Numbered from the stretch's first letter, positions 17,871 to 26,840 are shown. The stretch is DNA of 64,000 nucleotides from Microbispora siamensis (GCF_016863095.1 NZ_BOOF01000036.1:1-64000), one strand, 5' to 3'. Numbers and translations: made by a program. The notes: generated from the letters alone by a model not told the origin.

Positions 17871-19043
17871 GTGACGAACACCGGGCAAAAGTCGCAAACT
17901 AGCATTATGTGGGACAAGTGGGGCATGCTTCGGCATCGCGACTGGTTCGTGGACGCGGCCCTCGCCGCGGCCGTCATCGCGTTCACCGTCCCCACCACGC
18001 TCATCGGCTACAGCTTCTCCCTCTGGGGCGGTGCGCCGGACGCGCTCGAGATCGCGACAGGGGTGATCACCGCGGCGGCCATGCTGGTGCGGCGCCGCAC
18101 CCCCTGGCCCGCGGTCGTCGCCTCGGCGGCGTGCGCCTGCGTCACCGGGCAGGTCGTGCCGATGATCCTCGCCGTCTTCTCGATGACGGCGGAACACCGG
18201 GTGCGCCGGTGGCAGTACGTCGCCCTGGCCCTCTCGGTGGTCTACGCCGTCGTCGACTACCGCAACCCGCACACCGACCATTCGGTCTACCTGAACGTCG
18301 TCCGCGCGCTGACCCTCATCTACCTGCCCGCGGCGGTCGGCACCTGGGTGTACGCCTACCGGCGGCTCATCCGGGAGCTTCGTGTCGGCGTACGCGAACG
18401 CGAGGAGATCGCCGCCTCCGAGGAGCGCCGAAAGATCGCCAGGGAGATGCACGACACCGTCACCCACGCGGTCACCGCCATGGTGCTCAACGCGGGCATG
18501 GCCCGTGACGCCACCGAGTCGGGCGAGATCCGGGAGCTGACGGCGACCATCGAGGACAAGGGCGTGCAGGCGCTCGGCGAACTGCGGCAGTTGCTCACCG
18601 TGCTCCGCCGAGAGGACGGCGACCTCGCCGAGGGCACCGAGGCGATCGCCCGGCTGGTCGGCGAGGCGCAGGCGAGCGGGCTCAAGGTCGATCTCCACCT
18701 CGACGCTCCCCCGGGGGCGCTGCCGAGACAGGTCTCGCACGCGTGCTATCGCCTGGTGCAGGAGGGGCTCAGCAACGTGCGCAAGCACGCGCCGGGCTCC
18801 CAGGTGCACGTCACCTGCGAGGTCACCGGCGATCAGGTGGCCGTCTCCGTGGTCGACACGCCGGACCGCGGCGACCCCGGCGGGAAGCCGGTCAGGGCCG
18901 CGCCCTCCCTCGGCGGCGGGTACGGCCTGGCCGGCATCCGGGAGCGCGTCTCCCTCGCGCAGGGGCGGTTCTTCTCCGGGCCGACCCCCGAGGGAGGCTT
19001 CATCCTCGCGGCCCGGCTCCCCCTCCGGTCGTCGCACGGCTGA
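17871..19043 (+). CDS. Orphan sensor histidine kinase, NarL/DesK type
   Basis: This 390-residue membrane kinase has four or five hydrophobic segments in residues about 25-165 and a HisKA_3 dimerisation domain with phospho-acceptor H194 in REMHDTVTHAV. The C-terminal ATPase domain shows the N-box LVQEGLSNVRKHA and a G-box GGGYGLAGIRERV. No response regulator lies next to it; the neighbours are a divergent TetR operon and a kinase gene on the other strand. The GTG at 17871 is supported only by frame; an ATG at 17907 (MWDKWG) is a plausible alternative. Confidence 0.9.
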   Translation: MTNTGQKSQTSIMWDKWGMLRHRDWFVDAALAAAVIAFTVPTTLIGYSFSLWGGAPDALEIATGVITAAAMLVRRRTPWPAVVASAACACVTGQVVPMILAVFSMTAEHRVRRWQYVALALSVVYAVVDYRNPHTDHSVYLNVVRALTLIYLPAAVGTWVYAYRRLIRELRVGVREREEIAASEERRKIAREMHDTVTHAVTAMVLNAGMARDATESGEIRELTATIEDKGVQALGELRQLLTVLRREDGDLAEGTEAIARLVGEAQASGLKVDLHLDAPPGALPRQVSHACYRLVQEGLSNVRKHAPGSQVHVTCEVTGDQVAVSVVDTPDRGDPGGKPVRAAPSLGGGYGLAGIRERVSLAQGRFFSGPTPEGGFILAARLPLRSSHG

Positions 19044-19065
19044 GACGGCGGGGAGCACAGCGGCC

Positions 19066-19163
19066 CGGATCATGAGCGATGCTGATCGCGGGCGACTCGG
19101 ATCATGAGCGATACTGATCGCGGGCGACACGGATCAGCGGGCGACGCAGATCAGCGGGCGACG
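19066..19163. repeat. Tandem repeat built from the 3' end of the kinase gene
   Basis: Two 32-bp direct repeats (19066-19097 and 19098-19129) differ at only two positions. They are followed by two 17-bp short versions (19130-19146 and 19147-19163). The last short unit is the final coding sequence of the minus-strand sugar kinase (DVAR and stop). The array therefore looks like repeated duplication of that gene end. It fills the gap between the convergent sensor-kinase and sugar-kinase genes. Confidence 0.75.
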
Positions 19164-20128
19164 TCCTCCCGCCGGGTGAGCAGGCCAAGCTCGGCGCGGG
19201 TGGGCATGCCCTCCCAGTCACCGGGGACCACGCATGCGAAGGCGCCCGCTGCGACGGCCGTGTCCAGCCGGGTCTCCGGCGGCGCCCCGGCCAGCAACTC
19301 CGCCAGGTATCCCCCGACGAACGCGTCCCCCGCCCCTACCGGGTCCAGGACCTCCACCGGCACGGCCTCGCGGGTCAGTCGCAGCCCGTCCACCAGCGCC
19401 GCGCAGCCCTCGGCGCCCCGTTTGATCACCGCCTGCGCGGGGCCCAGGTCGGTCAGCGCGGCCGCCAGATCCAGCGGGTCCTCCCTCGGGGACACGAACA
19501 GCTCCGCCTCCTCGACCCCGGCGAAGACCACGTCACTGGCGGCCAGGACGTCCCTGAGCGCCTCCCCCGCGCGCTCGCGCCTCCAGAGCCTGCCGCGGTA
19601 GTTGACGTCGAAGGAGACCGTCACACCGTGGGCGCGGGCCAGCCGTACGGCGTGGGCCACCGCCTCGGCGGCGGAAGCGGACAGCGCAGGGGTGATGCCG
19701 GTGACGTGCAGCAGCGAGGCCCCGGCCACGACGTCCTCGGGCACGTCGGCGGGGGCGAGGCGCGACCCCGCGCTGCCCGTCCGGTAGTACCAGACGTTCA
19801 GCGAGCGGCTCGTCCGCCTCTCCTTCACCATCAGGCCGGTCGGGGCCGCGCCGTCCACGACGGCACGTACGTCCAGGCCCTCCGCCCGAAGCTCCCGCTC
19901 CACCAGTTCGCCGAACCCGTCTGCCCCCACCCGGCCGATCCAGGTCACCGGCACGCCAAGCCGCCGCAGCGCGATCGCCACGTTGCTCTCGGCTCCGCCG
20001 ATCCCGACGGCCATGCTCGGCGCGTGCGCCAGCGGCCCCACGCGCTCGGCGGTGAGCAGTGCCATGGTCTCGCCGAGCGTGACGACGCGCGGCCCGGCCG
20101 CGGGGTGCGTCCCGTGCTCTGTCTTCAC
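19151..20128 (-). CDS. PfkB family sugar kinase, 2-keto-3-deoxygluconate kinase-like
   Basis: This kinase of about 325 residues has the PfkB N-terminal GGAESNVAIALRRLG and the catalytic/anion-hole motif DPVGAGDAFVGG near the C-terminus. KDG-kinase features include TLGETMALL and YYRTGSAGS. It would phosphorylate 2-keto-3-deoxygluconate or a related keto acid sugar in uronate or galactonate breakdown. I favour the GTG at 20128 because GGAGGAG lies upstream of it; an ATG at 20146 that overlaps this site is the alternative. It is divergent from the first winged-helix/FCD regulator, which may control it. Confidence 0.88.
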   Translation of the reverse strand: MKTEHGTHPAAGPRVVTLGETMALLTAERVGPLAHAPSMAVGIGGAESNVAIALRRLGVPVTWIGRVGADGFGELVERELRAEGLDVRAVVDGAAPTGLMVKERRTSRSLNVWYYRTGSAGSRLAPADVPEDVVAGASLLHVTGITPALSASAAEAVAHAVRLARAHGVTVSFDVNYRGRLWRRERAGEALRDVLAASDVVFAGVEEAELFVSPREDPLDLAAALTDLGPAQAVIKRGAEGCAALVDGLRLTREAVPVEVLDPVGAGDAFVGGYLAELLAGAPPETRLDTAVAAGAFACVVPGDWEGMPTRAELGLLTRREDVAR

Positions 20129-20162
20129 GCGCTGCTGCTCCTCCATACGGGGACTCGAACGG

Positions 20163-20192
20163 CGTTCCGGGCGCTGGACGGAACGATATTAT
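20163..20192 (+). promoter_or_regulatory. Inverted repeat and -10 element upstream of the first FCD regulator
   Basis: CGTTCC (20163-20168) and GGAACG (20180-20185) are perfect 6-bp arms around an 11-nt spacer. TATTAT (20187-20192) follows directly and could serve as the -10 of the regulator gene starting at 20235. The position between two divergent genes fits autoregulation. I do not see a good -35. Confidence 0.4.
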
Positions 20193-20234
20193 GGGCGCTT
20201 CAGTGGGGTCCTTGAGGATGGGGAGGCTCGCAAA

Positions 20235-21053
20235 GTGGCTAGGCGAGCGCGACCATCGGCTTCCGACGTCTCCGCGGTGAACGGCACCACTCCGGAACTG
20301 AACCTCGAAGAGGAGCGGCTGCTCGGCATCGTGTTGCGGGCCGACGGTCCCGTAGGCGCCCGGCTCGCGGGCCGTCAGCTGCGCGAGAGCGGGCTGGAGG
20401 TCAGCGAGGCGACCGTCTCACGGATCTTCAAGCGCCTGGACGACTTCGGCCTCACCATGCCGTCAGGGCGCAAGGGCCGTACGCTGACCGAACACGGGCG
20501 GCGCTGTGCCGAGGCGTTGTCCGCACGGCAGCGTCACGAGGAGGAGTTCGCCCGGGCCTTCGACATCCGCACCGTGGAGCAACTTCTGGACCTGCTGCAC
20601 GCCAGGCGCGGCGTCGAACGGGAGATCGCCGGCCGGGCGGCGAGCAAGGCGACCGACGACGACGTCGCGAGTCTCGAGGAGATCCTGCGCAGTCACGAGA
20701 GGCGCCTGGCCGACGACGAGGACGCCCGCCAGGTCGGCATGGACTTCCACCGCGCGATCGCCCGCATCGCGGGCAGCGACCTGCTGGGCGCGCTGGCGGG
20801 CGCCGTGCTCAACGAGTCGCTCATCCCGCTGGAGAAGGTCCTCGACGTGATCACTGGCGGTCACGGCACCGTGGGCCAGTCCGTGCCCGAGCACGTGGAG
20901 ATCGTCTCCGCGATCCGCCGCCGCGATCCGGCGGCGGCGGAGGAGGCGATGGCCCGTCACCTCACCCGGCTGATCGACGAGGTCACCGAGTTCTCCCGTA
21001 GCGACCAGGTGCGCATCTTCGACCGGTTGCTGATGTTCACCCGCCAGTCGTGA
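20235..21053 (+). CDS. Winged-helix/FCD-domain transcriptional regulator (paralogue 1)
   Basis: This 272-residue regulator has a winged-helix N-terminus (about 24-95: ERLLGIVLRADGPVGARLAG, SEATVSRIFKRLDDFGL, SGRKGRTLTEHGRR). The layout is unlike the usual GntR head and resembles the NrpR-type/ribonuclease-R-like wHTH class. The C-terminal part (about 107-250) is an FCD ligand domain with candidate metal ligands in MDFHRAI, PEHVEIV and ARHLTRL. GTG at 20235 follows a GGGAGG site. A close paralogue ends the island at 34268-35050; both share QLLDLLxARRGVERE and ITGGHGT. It likely senses an organic acid from the island's pathway. Confidence 0.85.
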   Translation: MARRARPSASDVSAVNGTTPELNLEEERLLGIVLRADGPVGARLAGRQLRESGLEVSEATVSRIFKRLDDFGLTMPSGRKGRTLTEHGRRCAEALSARQRHEEEFARAFDIRTVEQLLDLLHARRGVEREIAGRAASKATDDDVASLEEILRSHERRLADDEDARQVGMDFHRAIARIAGSDLLGALAGAVLNESLIPLEKVLDVITGGHGTVGQSVPEHVEIVSAIRRRDPAAAEEAMARHLTRLIDEVTEFSRSDQVRIFDRLLMFTRQS

Positions 21054-21729
21054 CGGCGGTGCCCGTCCGCGGGCGTCGCCCGAGGTGGTCGATGACCTCA
21101 TCGATGGGCAGCACGTCGGCGTAGCGGGCGTTGATGTCGAACAGGTTGGCCTCGTGCGCCGAGGCCGAGCGGTCGCCGACGGCCTCGGCGGGGACGATGG
21201 CGCGGAAGCCGTAGTCGAGGGCACTCTCGCAGGTCGAGCGGATGCACCCGCTGGTGCTGCACCCGACGACGATCACCGTGTCGATCCGCTGGGCGACGAG
21301 GATGCTCAGCAGGTTGGTGTTGAAGAACGCACTGGCCCGCGGCTTCTCGATCAGCGCCTCGTGCGGGCGGCGGTCGAGTTCGGGCACCAGCCGGACCCGC
21401 TCGGACCCGCGGATCATGCGCTCCGAGTGCGGGGTCTTGAGCCGGGTCACAAGGGGCAGGTCGGAGTACGTCTCGTCATACGCCATGGTGGTGAACACCA
21501 CCGGGATGTCGTCCCGCTCACGCACGACCTCCAGAAGCCTCCGGATGTTGTCCAGCACGCCGTCGAGGTTCGCTCCGATCATCTCGTCCGGACGCGTCCA
21601 GGCGCCGGCCATGTCGATGACGAGGACGGCGACGCGCTCCCCCCATCCGACTCGCCCGGCGAACCCCGCCGCCAGGTACTGGTCGAGCAGGTCCCGGTTG
21701 CCGAGGCCATGGGTCTGCACAGCGGTCAT
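21037..21729 (-). CDS. Isochorismatase-fold cysteine hydrolase, N-carbamoylsarcosine amidase-like
   Basis: This 230-residue hydrolase shows the family triad: D39 (VIDMAGAW), K129 (EKPRASAFF) and C162 (GCSTSGCIRST). The last motif and the length are typical of N-carbamoylsarcosine/N-carbamoyl-amino-acid amidases. The reaction would release ammonia and CO2 from an N-carbamoyl compound. The gene is divergent from a hydantoinase, whose product class is N-carbamoyl amino acids, so a two-step ring-opening and decarbamoylation route is plausible. Its 3' end overlaps the regulator gene by 17 bp on the opposite strand. Confidence 0.85.
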   Translation of the reverse strand: MTAVQTHGLGNRDLLDQYLAAGFAGRVGWGERVAVLVIDMAGAWTRPDEMIGANLDGVLDNIRRLLEVVRERDDIPVVFTTMAYDETYSDLPLVTRLKTPHSERMIRGSERVRLVPELDRRPHEALIEKPRASAFFNTNLLSILVAQRIDTVIVVGCSTSGCIRSTCESALDYGFRAIVPAEAVGDRSASAHEANLFDINARYADVLPIDEVIDHLGRRPRTGTAVTTGG

Positions 21730-21756
21730 GTTGGCTCACCTTTCACTGACTGAGGC

Positions 21757-21773
21757 GACGATTTACGATCGTC
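21757..21773. promoter_or_regulatory. Inverted repeat in the amidase/hydantoinase divergent promoter
   Basis: GACGAT-TTACG-ATCGTC has perfect 6-bp arms. It sits 28 bp before the amidase start and about 100 bp before the hydantoinase start, in a locally AT-rich 146-bp region that also holds the direct repeat GATAGAC (twice, near 21800 and 21830). It is a candidate site for one of the island regulators. Confidence 0.5.
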
Positions 21774-21875
21774 ACCATACAGCCATCTTCCTCATTTTTG
21801 ATAGACCTGGACACTAACAAGGGGTTTGCGATAGACATCGTTCTACATTGATGGATAATCGCCGGGAGATATCTG

Positions 21876-23306
21876 GTGCGTGATGACTTTGACCTCGTAG
21901 TGAGCGGCGCGCTCGTCGTGGCGGAGCACGACATCGAAGTCGCCGACCTCGGCGTCGCGGGCGAGAAGATCGCGGCGCTCGCCGCACCCGGCACCCTGAG
22001 GGGGACGCGAATCGTCGAGGCCCGTCCCGGCTCGGTCCTGGTTCCCGGGGGGATCGACACCCACACCCACATCGCCTGGCCGATCGCGGAAGGCGTCCGC
22101 AGCCTCGACGACTTCGCCTCCGCGACCCGCGCGGCGGCCGTCAGCGGCACTACCACGGTGATCGACTTCGTGCCCGCCTCCGGCGGGTCGCTCGTGGCCG
22201 CGGCGCGGGAGCGCATGGCCGAGGCGGCGTCATCGGTGATCGACTACACCTTCCACCCGGTGATCGCCCGCATCACTCCGGACCGGCTGCGTGAGATCCC
22301 CGCCCTGGTGGACGAGGGCCTTGCCTCCTTCAAGATCTACACCACGTACGACGACCGGCTCGACGACGGTGAGATCAGGGCGGTGATGACCGCGGTGGCC
22401 GAGGCGGGCGGGCTCGCCGGATTCCACGCGGAGAACCACGACATCCTCGAACACGCCAAGTCCGCGGTGCTGGCCGAGTCCGGCGCGGTCATCGACCGGT
22501 TCCCCGGCAGTCGTCCCGGCAGCGCGGAGAGCGCCGCGATCGGCCTGGTGACGCACTTCGCGCGGGAACTCGGCGCGCCGGTGTACGTCTACCACGTATC
22601 CGGCGGCGAGGCGCTGTCCGCCATCGAGACCGCCCGCGAGACGGGCGTCCTGGTGCAGGCGGAGACCTGCACCCACTACCTGGTTCTCGACGACTCCGTG
22701 TACGGACGCCCCGACGGCTGGAAGTACGTCATCACGCCGCCGGTCAGGGACGCCGCCGCGCAGGACCGCCTCTGGGACGCGCTGCGCGCCGGAGTGCTGG
22801 GCAGTGTGGCCTCCGACCACTGCGCGTACGGCCTCGAGCACAAGCTCCCCGGCGCCGCCGACTTCACCGCGCTGCCGCCGGGAGCCCCCGGCCTGGACGC
22901 GCGCGTCCCCCTGCTGTGGCACCACGCGGTCACCCGTGGCCGGCTCGGCCTGCGGGGATTCGCCGAGGTGTCGGCCACAGGCCCGGCCCGCACGTTCGGC
23001 ATGTATCCCCGCAAGGGCGTCATCCGTGTGGGGGCGGACGCCGACCTCGTGCTGTGGAACCCCGAACGGCAGTGGACCTGGCCGGCCTTCGAGGCCGGCT
23101 GGGGCAGCGACTACGAGCCGTACGAGGGCATGACCGGCGTCGGCCTGCCCGAGCTCACGATCTCCCGCGGCCGGGTGGTGGCCCGCGACGGCCGCTTCAC
23201 GGGCTCGGGCGGAGCCGGACGCTTCGTCCCCCAGCGGATCGACACCCGTCAGTGGCCCGGGATGGCTCCGGCGGCCCGAGGAGGCGCGGAGGAGGCACGG
23301 AAATGA
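21876..23306 (+). CDS. Dihydropyrimidinase / D-hydantoinase family amidohydrolase
   Basis: This 476-residue cytosolic zinc hydrolase has the binuclear metal set H63 and H65 (DTHTH), the bridging lysine K153 (SFKIYTTY), later histidines (GFHAENHD, YVYHVSGGEA) and aspartate (SDHCAYG). It would open a cyclic amide such as hydantoin, dihydropyrimidine or a cyclic ureide. The GTG start follows GGGAGA by 6 nt. It overlaps the aldehyde dehydrogenase by 4 bp and heads the plus-strand operon of four catabolic genes. Confidence 0.92.
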   Translation: MRDDFDLVVSGALVVAEHDIEVADLGVAGEKIAALAAPGTLRGTRIVEARPGSVLVPGGIDTHTHIAWPIAEGVRSLDDFASATRAAAVSGTTTVIDFVPASGGSLVAAARERMAEAASSVIDYTFHPVIARITPDRLREIPALVDEGLASFKIYTTYDDRLDDGEIRAVMTAVAEAGGLAGFHAENHDILEHAKSAVLAESGAVIDRFPGSRPGSAESAAIGLVTHFARELGAPVYVYHVSGGEALSAIETARETGVLVQAETCTHYLVLDDSVYGRPDGWKYVITPPVRDAAAQDRLWDALRAGVLGSVASDHCAYGLEHKLPGAADFTALPPGAPGLDARVPLLWHHAVTRGRLGLRGFAEVSATGPARTFGMYPRKGVIRVGADADLVLWNPERQWTWPAFEAGWGSDYEPYEGMTGVGLPELTISRGRVVARDGRFTGSGGAGRFVPQRIDTRQWPGMAPAARGGAEEARK

Positions 23307-24754
23307 GCGGCGAACGGCTGATGTTCGTCGGCGGCGAGTGGACCGAGGCCCGCGACGGAGCCAGGATGCCGGTCTTCGAGCCGGCCACCGGCACGACGCT
23401 GACCTCGGTGCCGGCGGGCGGGGCGGCGGACGTGGACCGGGCGGTCACGGCGGCGAGGCACTGCTTCGACGAGAACCGCTGGAGCGGCGAGGTGCCGCCC
23501 CGGCGCCGCGCCGCCGTGCTGAACCGCATGGCCGAGGGCATCCGCGCTCGTGCCGGCGAACTGGCCCGGCTGGAGGTGCGCGACTCGGGCAAGCCCCTGT
23601 CGAACGCCCTCGCCGAGGTGGAGGAGGCGGCCTTCATCTTCGAGTACTACGCGGGGTGGGTGACCAAACTCGCCGGCGAGGTGACCCCCGTGGGCCCCGA
23701 GGCCATCAACATGATCGTGCATGAGCCGGTCGGGGTGTGCGGGCTCATCGTCCCCTGGAACTTTCCGCTGCTGATGGCCGCGCAGAAGGTCGCCCCCGCG
23801 CTGGCCGCCGGGTGCACGGCGGTGCTGAAGCCGGCCGAGGACACCCCGCTGTCCGCTCTGGAACTGGCCGCCGTCGCGGCCGCGGCCGGGCTGCCCGCCG
23901 GGGCGCTGAACGTCGTCACCGGAACCGGGCCGGGCGCGGGCGCACCGCTGGTGGAGCACCCCGGCATCGACAAGATCAGCTTCACCGGCTCCCGGGAGGT
24001 CGGGGCGATGGTCGCCGCCGGCGCGGGGGCCGCGCTGAAGCGGGTCACCCTCGAACTCGGCGGCAAGTCGCCCAACGTGCTGTTCGCCGACGCGTCCTTC
24101 GACGAGGCCGTCGCGGGCACGTGCAGGGGCGTCTTCGACAACCAGGGCGAGGTGTGCTCGGCGGGCACCCGGGTGCTGATCCAGCGGGACGTCTTCGACG
24201 CCGCGCTGGCGGCCATAACGGAGCGGGCGAGCGCGATCCGCCTCGGCGACGGGCTGGACCCGCTGACCACAATGGGCCCGCTGGTCTCGGCCCGCCAGCG
24301 CGACCGGGTGAACCGCTACATCGAGATCGGCGAACGGGAGGGTGCGCGGGTCGTGTACGCCGGCACGCCGCCCATCGGAGACCGGCTCGCCGGCGGCTAC
24401 TTCGTCCCCCCGGTCGTCTTCCACGCGCCGTCCCAGCGCCTGCGGATTGCGCAGGAGGAAATCTTCGGGCCGGTCATGACCGTGCTGCCCTTCGACGACG
24501 CCGAGGAGGCGATCCGCCTCGCCAACGACACGGCGTTCGGCCTGGGCGCAGCCGTTTGGACCAACGACGTGCGCCAGGGCCTTCGCGTCGCCAAGGCCGT
24601 GCGGGCGGGAGTCGTATGGCTGAACGACACGCAGGCCGCCCCCACCGAGGGGATCTGGGGCGGGTTCAAGGCGAGCGGGATCGGCCGCGAACTGGGCCGT
24701 CAGGGCCTGGAGGCGTACCTGGAGCCCAAGCAGATCTACATCAATCTCACCTGA
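23303..24754 (+). CDS. NAD(P)-dependent aldehyde dehydrogenase
   Basis: This 483-residue ALDH has the cofactor loop VPWNFPL, a GSREVG NAD motif, the general base glutamate in LELGGKSPN and the catalytic cysteine C285 in NQGEVCSAGTR. It converts an aldehyde to the acid. The ATG overlaps the hydantoinase stop (ATGA), so the two are coupled. The open frame extends well upstream but only as shadow sequence. Its partners suggest oxidation of an aldehyde released from the hydantoin-like substrate, but the substrate is not readable. Confidence 0.94.
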   Translation: MSGERLMFVGGEWTEARDGARMPVFEPATGTTLTSVPAGGAADVDRAVTAARHCFDENRWSGEVPPRRRAAVLNRMAEGIRARAGELARLEVRDSGKPLSNALAEVEEAAFIFEYYAGWVTKLAGEVTPVGPEAINMIVHEPVGVCGLIVPWNFPLLMAAQKVAPALAAGCTAVLKPAEDTPLSALELAAVAAAAGLPAGALNVVTGTGPGAGAPLVEHPGIDKISFTGSREVGAMVAAGAGAALKRVTLELGGKSPNVLFADASFDEAVAGTCRGVFDNQGEVCSAGTRVLIQRDVFDAALAAITERASAIRLGDGLDPLTTMGPLVSARQRDRVNRYIEIGEREGARVVYAGTPPIGDRLAGGYFVPPVVFHAPSQRLRIAQEEIFGPVMTVLPFDDAEEAIRLANDTAFGLGAAVWTNDVRQGLRVAKAVRAGVVWLNDTQAAPTEGIWGGFKASGIGRELGRQGLEAYLEPKQIYINLT

Positions 24755-24763
24755 AGGAGCAGC

Positions 24764-25501
24764 ATGTCTGTGTTGGAGGGACGGGTCGCCCTCGTCACCG
24801 GAGGCGCCCGCGGCATCGGCAGGCACATCGCCGCGACGCTCGCGGCCGACGGCGCGACCGTGGTGGTGGCGGACCGGCGGATCGAGGGCGTGGCGGCGGG
24901 CGACGACGGGATCGCCCGCGTCCACGAGGTGGACGTCGCGGTCCGCGAGCACGTCACCGCGACCGTCCGGGCCACGGCCGAGGAGTTCGGCGGGATCGAC
25001 ATCCTCGTGAACAACGCCGGCATGGACATCGCCCGGCAGGACACCTGGAACCAGTCGCCCGAGGAATGGAGCCGGGTCATCGACGTCAATCTCAACGGGG
25101 CCTGGTGGTGCACGTCCGCGGCCCTGCCGTACATGATCCCGCGGGGGAACGGCCGGGTCGTCTTCATCGGCTCCAACGCCGCCAGGCTCGGCGGTTTCGG
25201 CATCGGCCACTCCCCCGCCTACTCCGCGGCGAAGGCCGCGCTGTCCGGCCTGATCGTCGCGCTGTCCTCGCAGCTGGAGCAGTTCGGCATCCGGGTCAAC
25301 GCGATCTCCTCGGGGCCGACGGGCAGCACCGGAACGCCGCCCACGGACGAGGAGCGCGCCGAGTACCTGCGCCGTTTCCCGCTGGGATACGGCGGGTCCG
25401 GCCCGATCGCGGCCGCCGTACGCTATCTCGTTCACCCGTCCGGCGACTGGGTGAGCGGCACGGTCATGAACGTCAGCGGAGGAGAGCACCGGGGCATCTG
25501 A
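24764..25501 (+). CDS. Short-chain dehydrogenase/reductase
   Basis: This 245-residue classical SDR has the cofactor motif TGGARGIG, NNAG, and the catalytic S...YSAAK set (GHSPAYSAAKAAL). The C-terminal GDWVSGTVMNVSGGEH is typical of the fold. It starts 9 bp after the ALDH stop behind AAGGAGCAGC, so it belongs to the same operon. It probably oxidises a hydroxyl group of an intermediate. Confidence 0.93.
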   Translation: MSVLEGRVALVTGGARGIGRHIAATLAADGATVVVADRRIEGVAAGDDGIARVHEVDVAVREHVTATVRATAEEFGGIDILVNNAGMDIARQDTWNQSPEEWSRVIDVNLNGAWWCTSAALPYMIPRGNGRVVFIGSNAARLGGFGIGHSPAYSAAKAALSGLIVALSSQLEQFGIRVNAISSGPTGSTGTPPTDEERAEYLRRFPLGYGGSGPIAAAVRYLVHPSGDWVSGTVMNVSGGEHRGI

Positions 25502-25688
25502 CCGCCGGGGCATCCGACCAGGCCGGGCGGCGGTTTTCGCCCTGCCCTGCGGGGGTACGGCTCTCACATCGATACAGCGCGGGCCACGTGGGCCCGGAAC
25601 GCATCGGCGCCGGGCCGCCGTCGTGGAAAGCCAGCGCCGTGCGCCATTTCGTACGCGTCTGCCGTCACGATCGCGTTTGAGAGTAGCC
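25502..25688. other. Intergenic gap between SDR and alcohol dehydrogenase
   Basis: This stretch has no gene. A GC-rich hairpin-forming segment around 25588-25603 (GCGGGCCACGTGGGCCCG-like) may be a weak terminator or attenuator. The region near 25676-25688 carries only a poor ribosome-binding site for the next gene. Confidence 0.35.
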
Positions 25689-26840
25689 ATGAAAGCCGTG
25701 GTCTACGAAGGCCCTCGACAGGTCAAAGTCACCACCGTTCCGGACGCCAGGATCGAACGGCACACCGACGTGCTCGTCCGGGTCACCACCTCCAACATCT
25801 GCGGGTCCGACCTGCACATGTATGAGGGCCGCACCAGCTTCGCGCCGGGCCGGGTGTTCGGGCACGAGAACCTCGGCGAGGTCGTCGAGGTCGGGGACGC
25901 CGTCGACCAGGTCAAGGTCGGCGACATGGTGTGCCTGCCGTTCAACATCTCATGCGGCTTCTGCGCCAACTGCGAGAAGGGTCTGACGGCCTTCTGCCTG
26001 ACCACCAACCCGGAACCGGGCCTGGCCGGCGCCGCGTACGGCTACGCCGACATGGGCCCGTACAACGGTGGCCAGGCCGAGTTGCTGCGCGTGCCGTACG
26101 GGGATTTCAACTGCCTGGTCCTGCCCGAGGACGCACGGGAGAAGCAAACCGACTACGTCATGCTGGCCGACGTCTGGCCCACCGGCTGGCACGCGACCAT
26201 GCTCGCCTGCGTGCAGCCGGGCGACACCGTCGTGATCTACGGCGCGGGCCCGGTCGGCCTGATGGCCGCCTACTCCGCCCTGCTCAGGAACGCGAGCGGC
26301 GTGATGGTCATCGACCACCATCCGGACCGGCTGGCCAAGGCGGAGGAGATCGGTGCGATCCCGATCGACGACTCCCGGTCCTCCCCGGTCGAGCAGGTCC
26401 TGGAGCTCACCCAGGGGGTCGGCGCCGATCGGGGCTGCGAGTGCGTGGGCTTCCAGGCGCACGACCCGGAGGGCCTGGAACGTCCCAACATGACGCTGAA
26501 CAACCTGGTCAAGTCGGTGAAGTTCACCGGGAACATCGCCGTCGTCGGCCTCTTCCTCCCTCGCGACCCCAGCGGCGGGAACGACCTCTACAAGCGGGGA
26601 GAGGTGGCCATCGACTACGGGACCTTCTGGTACAAGGGCCAGACGATGAGCACCGGCCAGTGCAACGTCAAGAACTACAACCGCCAGCTGTGCGCCCTCA
26701 TCCACGAGGGCGGCGCCCGGCCGTCCTGGATCGTGTCGCACGAGCTGGACCTCGACGACGCGCCCGAGGGGTACGCGCACTTCGACGCGCGGGAGGAGGG
26801 CTGGACCAAGGTGGTCCTGCACCCGAACAAGGCCGGCTGA
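25689..26840 (+). CDS. Zinc-dependent alcohol dehydrogenase, glutathione-independent formaldehyde dehydrogenase-like
   Basis: This 383-residue medium-chain dehydrogenase has the catalytic zinc site NICGSDLH and GHENLGEV, the structural-zinc cysteine run CGFCANCEKGLTAFC, and the NAD motif YGAGPVGLMAAY. Length and the NNLVKSVKFTGNIAVVG segment match the glutathione-independent formaldehyde dehydrogenase branch. It could remove formaldehyde released during N-demethylation or oxidise an alcohol intermediate. It is the last gene of the plus-strand set and runs convergent to ridA. Confidence 0.92.
   Translation: MKAVVYEGPRQVKVTTVPDARIERHTDVLVRVTTSNICGSDLHMYEGRTSFAPGRVFGHENLGEVVEVGDAVDQVKVGDMVCLPFNISCGFCANCEKGLTAFCLTTNPEPGLAGAAYGYADMGPYNGGQAELLRVPYGDFNCLVLPEDAREKQTDYVMLADVWPTGWHATMLACVQPGDTVVIYGAGPVGLMAAYSALLRNASGVMVIDHHPDRLAKAEEIGAIPIDDSRSSPVEQVLELTQGVGADRGCECVGFQAHDPEGLERPNMTLNNLVKSVKFTGNIAVVGLFLPRDPSGGNDLYKRGEVAIDYGTFWYKGQTMSTGQCNVKNYNRQLCALIHEGGARPSWIVSHELDLDDAPEGYAHFDAREEGWTKVVLHPNKAG

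Noticed and set aside
17799-19130. TetR protein with a long N-terminal extension
   Set aside because: The extension is antisense of the sensor kinase; a promoter and operator lie directly upstream of the GTG at 17798.
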